7,635 bases of DNA from Bacteroidota bacterium (lineage in GTDB: Bacteria; Bacteroidota; Bacteroidia; Flavobacteriales; Weeksellaceae), in NCBI GenBank assembly GCA_023426625.1, contig JAFAAJ010000149.1, positions 1 to 7,635 on the forward strand, in the 5' to 3' direction. Made by a program: the position numbers and the translations under genes. Under the pieces are notes generated by a model. That model worked only from the letters and a program-made list of their open reading frames with translations. It was not told where the DNA came from and did no database searches. Below, one piece after another: positions 6,681-7,635 of the stretch. Each line of letters opens with the position of its first letter. Position 1 is the first letter of the stretch.

Positions 6681-7142
6681 ATGAAAAAACAACTACTTTT
6701 ATTTGCCTTTTCAGCCATGGCACTTACTTCTTGTGAAGATGACGATATCAAAGCGTACGAAATGGATATGTTAAAAGGTGACTGGAGGGTTAGTAAAACA
6801 GAAACTATTTCAGGAAAAGATAATAAAACGGTACTTGTTACGGATACCCCTTCAGGATGTAGTGCAAAAAGTACACTTCACTTCAGAACTGATAATTATA
6901 TAAGCTATACTTATTATTCAGGAGTAGGTGCAGATTGCCAACTGGACGGTAAAAGCGAAGGTAAGTTTACGTATGACGAAAATACAAAGGATCTTTTCAT
7001 CCAGTTTGATAATGAATCAGGAGTTAACTATAAAGTCGTGATCCTATCAAATTCTGAGCTGAGAATCATGCAGCTTTATGGAAATCCGGATGTAGATGGT
7101 GATGGGGTTAATGACATCAATTACACTACTTTTAAAAGATAA
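6681..7142 (+). CDS. Lipocalin-like lipoprotein with DxDGDGxxD calcium-loop motif
   Basis: The 153-aa product is an envelope lipoprotein. The signal peptide ends in a clean lipobox LTSC with the acylated Cys at 18, directly followed by EDDD, an acidic run like the surface-export signals of Bacteroidota lipoproteins. The mature part begins MLKGDWRVSK, where G33-D-W35 fits the GxW signature of lipocalin-like barrels. Alternating beta strands follow, as in the 'lipocalin-like' proteins common in flavobacteria. C60 and C86 could form a disulfide. Near the C-terminus D137-V-D-G-D-G-V-N-D145 matches the DxDGDGxxD loop that binds calcium in EF-hand-like and thrombospondin type 3 repeats. The frame can be read from a GTG at 6675, but the ATG at 6681 is preferred because it starts the KK-plus-hydrophobic signal peptide and the GTG overlaps a promoter-like box. 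The ligand is unknown. A terminator follows directly. Confidence 0.85.
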   Translation: MKKQLLLFAFSAMALTSCEDDDIKAYEMDMLKGDWRVSKTETISGKDNKTVLVTDTPSGCSAKSTLHFRTDNYISYTYYSGVGADCQLDGKSEGKFTYDENTKDLFIQFDNESGVNYKVVILSNSELRIMQLYGNPDVDGDGVNDINYTTFKR

Positions 7143-7145
7143 AAC

Positions 7146-7176
7146 AAAGCTCTCGAGAAATCGGGAGTTTTTTATT
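7146..7176 (+). terminator. Intrinsic terminator after the lipocalin-like gene
   Basis: CTCTCGA (7150-7156) pairs with TCGGGAG (7161-7167) with one G-U wobble around a GAAA tetraloop. Flanking AAAG can extend the stem into the T6 run at 7168-7173. It begins 3 bp after the stop codon and separates this gene from the downstream esterase gene. Confidence 0.88.
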
Positions 7177-7206
7177 AGAAATATCAATTAATTTAATTAC
7201 TCAACA

Positions 7207-7635
7207 ATGAAGAAGATATTATCGGTATTTTTATTATTTATATTTTCATTTTTCTTTGCACAGGAAACTCCTATGTTCTGGCAAGATATCCAGAATTTCA
7301 AAAAGCTGGATCAGGAGAATGCTCCTCCAAAAGATGCCATTCTTTTAATTGGCAGTTCCTCATTTACGAAATGGACGGATGTTTCCGATTATTTCCCGGA
7401 CAAAACCATCATCAACAGAGGCTTCGGAGGTTCAAGGTTAATGGATCTTAATTATTATTCCGAAGATCTTCTTGCACCCTATCAACCGAAACAGATCATT
7501 ATCTACTGCGGCGAAAATGATTTGGCGGATAACCCGAACTTAAAAGCCAGCGAAGTGGTGGATCGTTTTAAAATATTTTACAATAAAATCCGTGAAAAAT
7601 TTCCTAATATCGAAGTTGATTATATTTCCATCAAA
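7207..7635 (+). CDS. Exported SGNH/GDSL-type esterase (lipase-like), 3' partial
   Basis: The first 143 codons are visible and the frame stays open to the right edge. The ATG at 7207 begins a signal peptide, MKKILSVFLLFIFSFFFAQ, with a probable signal peptidase I cut before Q19, so the enzyme is periplasmic or secreted. The mature part shows SGNH hydrolase blocks in order. Block I is LLIGSSSFTKW, where the nucleophile Ser (probably S51) sits in GSS in place of GDS. Block II is NRGFGGS (70-76), supplying an oxyanion Gly. Block III is GEND (102-105) with the conserved Asn104. Block V, with the catalytic Asp and His, would lie past the window. GSSS-type block I is usual in the platelet-activating-factor-acetylhydrolase-like branch, so activity is expected. 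Family members hydrolyse lipid, acyl-sugar or carbohydrate acetyl esters; the substrate cannot be read here. The gene is separated from the upstream gene by a terminator, and its AT-rich leader (7177-7206) has no clear promoter box or Shine-Dalgarno. Confidence 0.9.
   Translation, partial: MKKILSVFLLFIFSFFFAQETPMFWQDIQNFKKLDQENAPPKDAILLIGSSSFTKWTDVSDYFPDKTIINRGFGGSRLMDLNYYSEDLLAPYQPKQIIIYCGENDLADNPNLKASEVVDRFKIFYNKIREKFPNIEVDYISIK

Noticed and set aside
1..7635. Search for insertion sequences, CRISPR arrays, tRNA or rRNA genes, phage or toxin-antitoxin genes
   Set aside because: No transposase-like frame, spaced direct repeats, cloverleaf sequence or related gene was seen by eye on either strand.

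Overview
The window looks like ordinary chromosomal DNA from a Bacteroidota bacterium of the class Flavobacteriia, most like Chryseobacterium or a close relative. The evidence is a type IX secretion (T9SS) C-terminal sorting domain on the first protein, low-GC A-rich intergenic DNA, promoter-like TAnnTTTG boxes, start codons without Shine-Dalgarno sequences, signal peptides ending in '...FAQ', and lipoproteins whose acylated Cys is followed by acidic residues. The genus is an inference from style; no rRNA or other marker gene is present.

Layout, left to right. (1) The 3' part of a secreted subtilisin-like (S8) protease with propeptide, catalytic domain and T9SS tail, whose 5' end lies outside the window. 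It is followed by a strong intrinsic terminator. (2) Convergent to it, on the minus strand, a complete phosphoenolpyruvate carboxylase gene (ppc). (3) Divergent from ppc, two small plus-strand genes 30 bp apart, probably co-transcribed: a lipoprotein and a 192-aa exported protein, neither recognised. (4) A complete YqhD-type metal-dependent, NADPH-linked alcohol dehydrogenase/aldehyde reductase behind its own promoter-like box. (5) A lipocalin-like lipoprotein with a calcium-loop-like DxDGDGxxD motif, followed by an intrinsic terminator. (6) The first 143 codons of an exported SGNH/GDSL-type esterase that runs off the right edge.

The genes do not form one pathway. Two are central or housekeeping metabolism (anaplerotic CO2 fixation by PEP carboxylase; aldehyde detoxification by the YqhD-like reductase). 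Five encode exported or envelope proteins (T9SS protease, two lipoproteins, one secreted unknown, one secreted esterase). Gene orientation and the two terminators suggest at least five separate transcription units.

I see no mobile element, CRISPR array, tRNA or rRNA, phage gene or defence cassette, and no intergenic stretch above 300 bp. I did not find a convincing new system. The items most worth checking are the unknown lipoprotein/secreted-protein pair, the divergent catalytic motifs of the PEP carboxylase, promoter boxes placed so that two transcripts could be leaderless, and small dyads in two intergenic regions.
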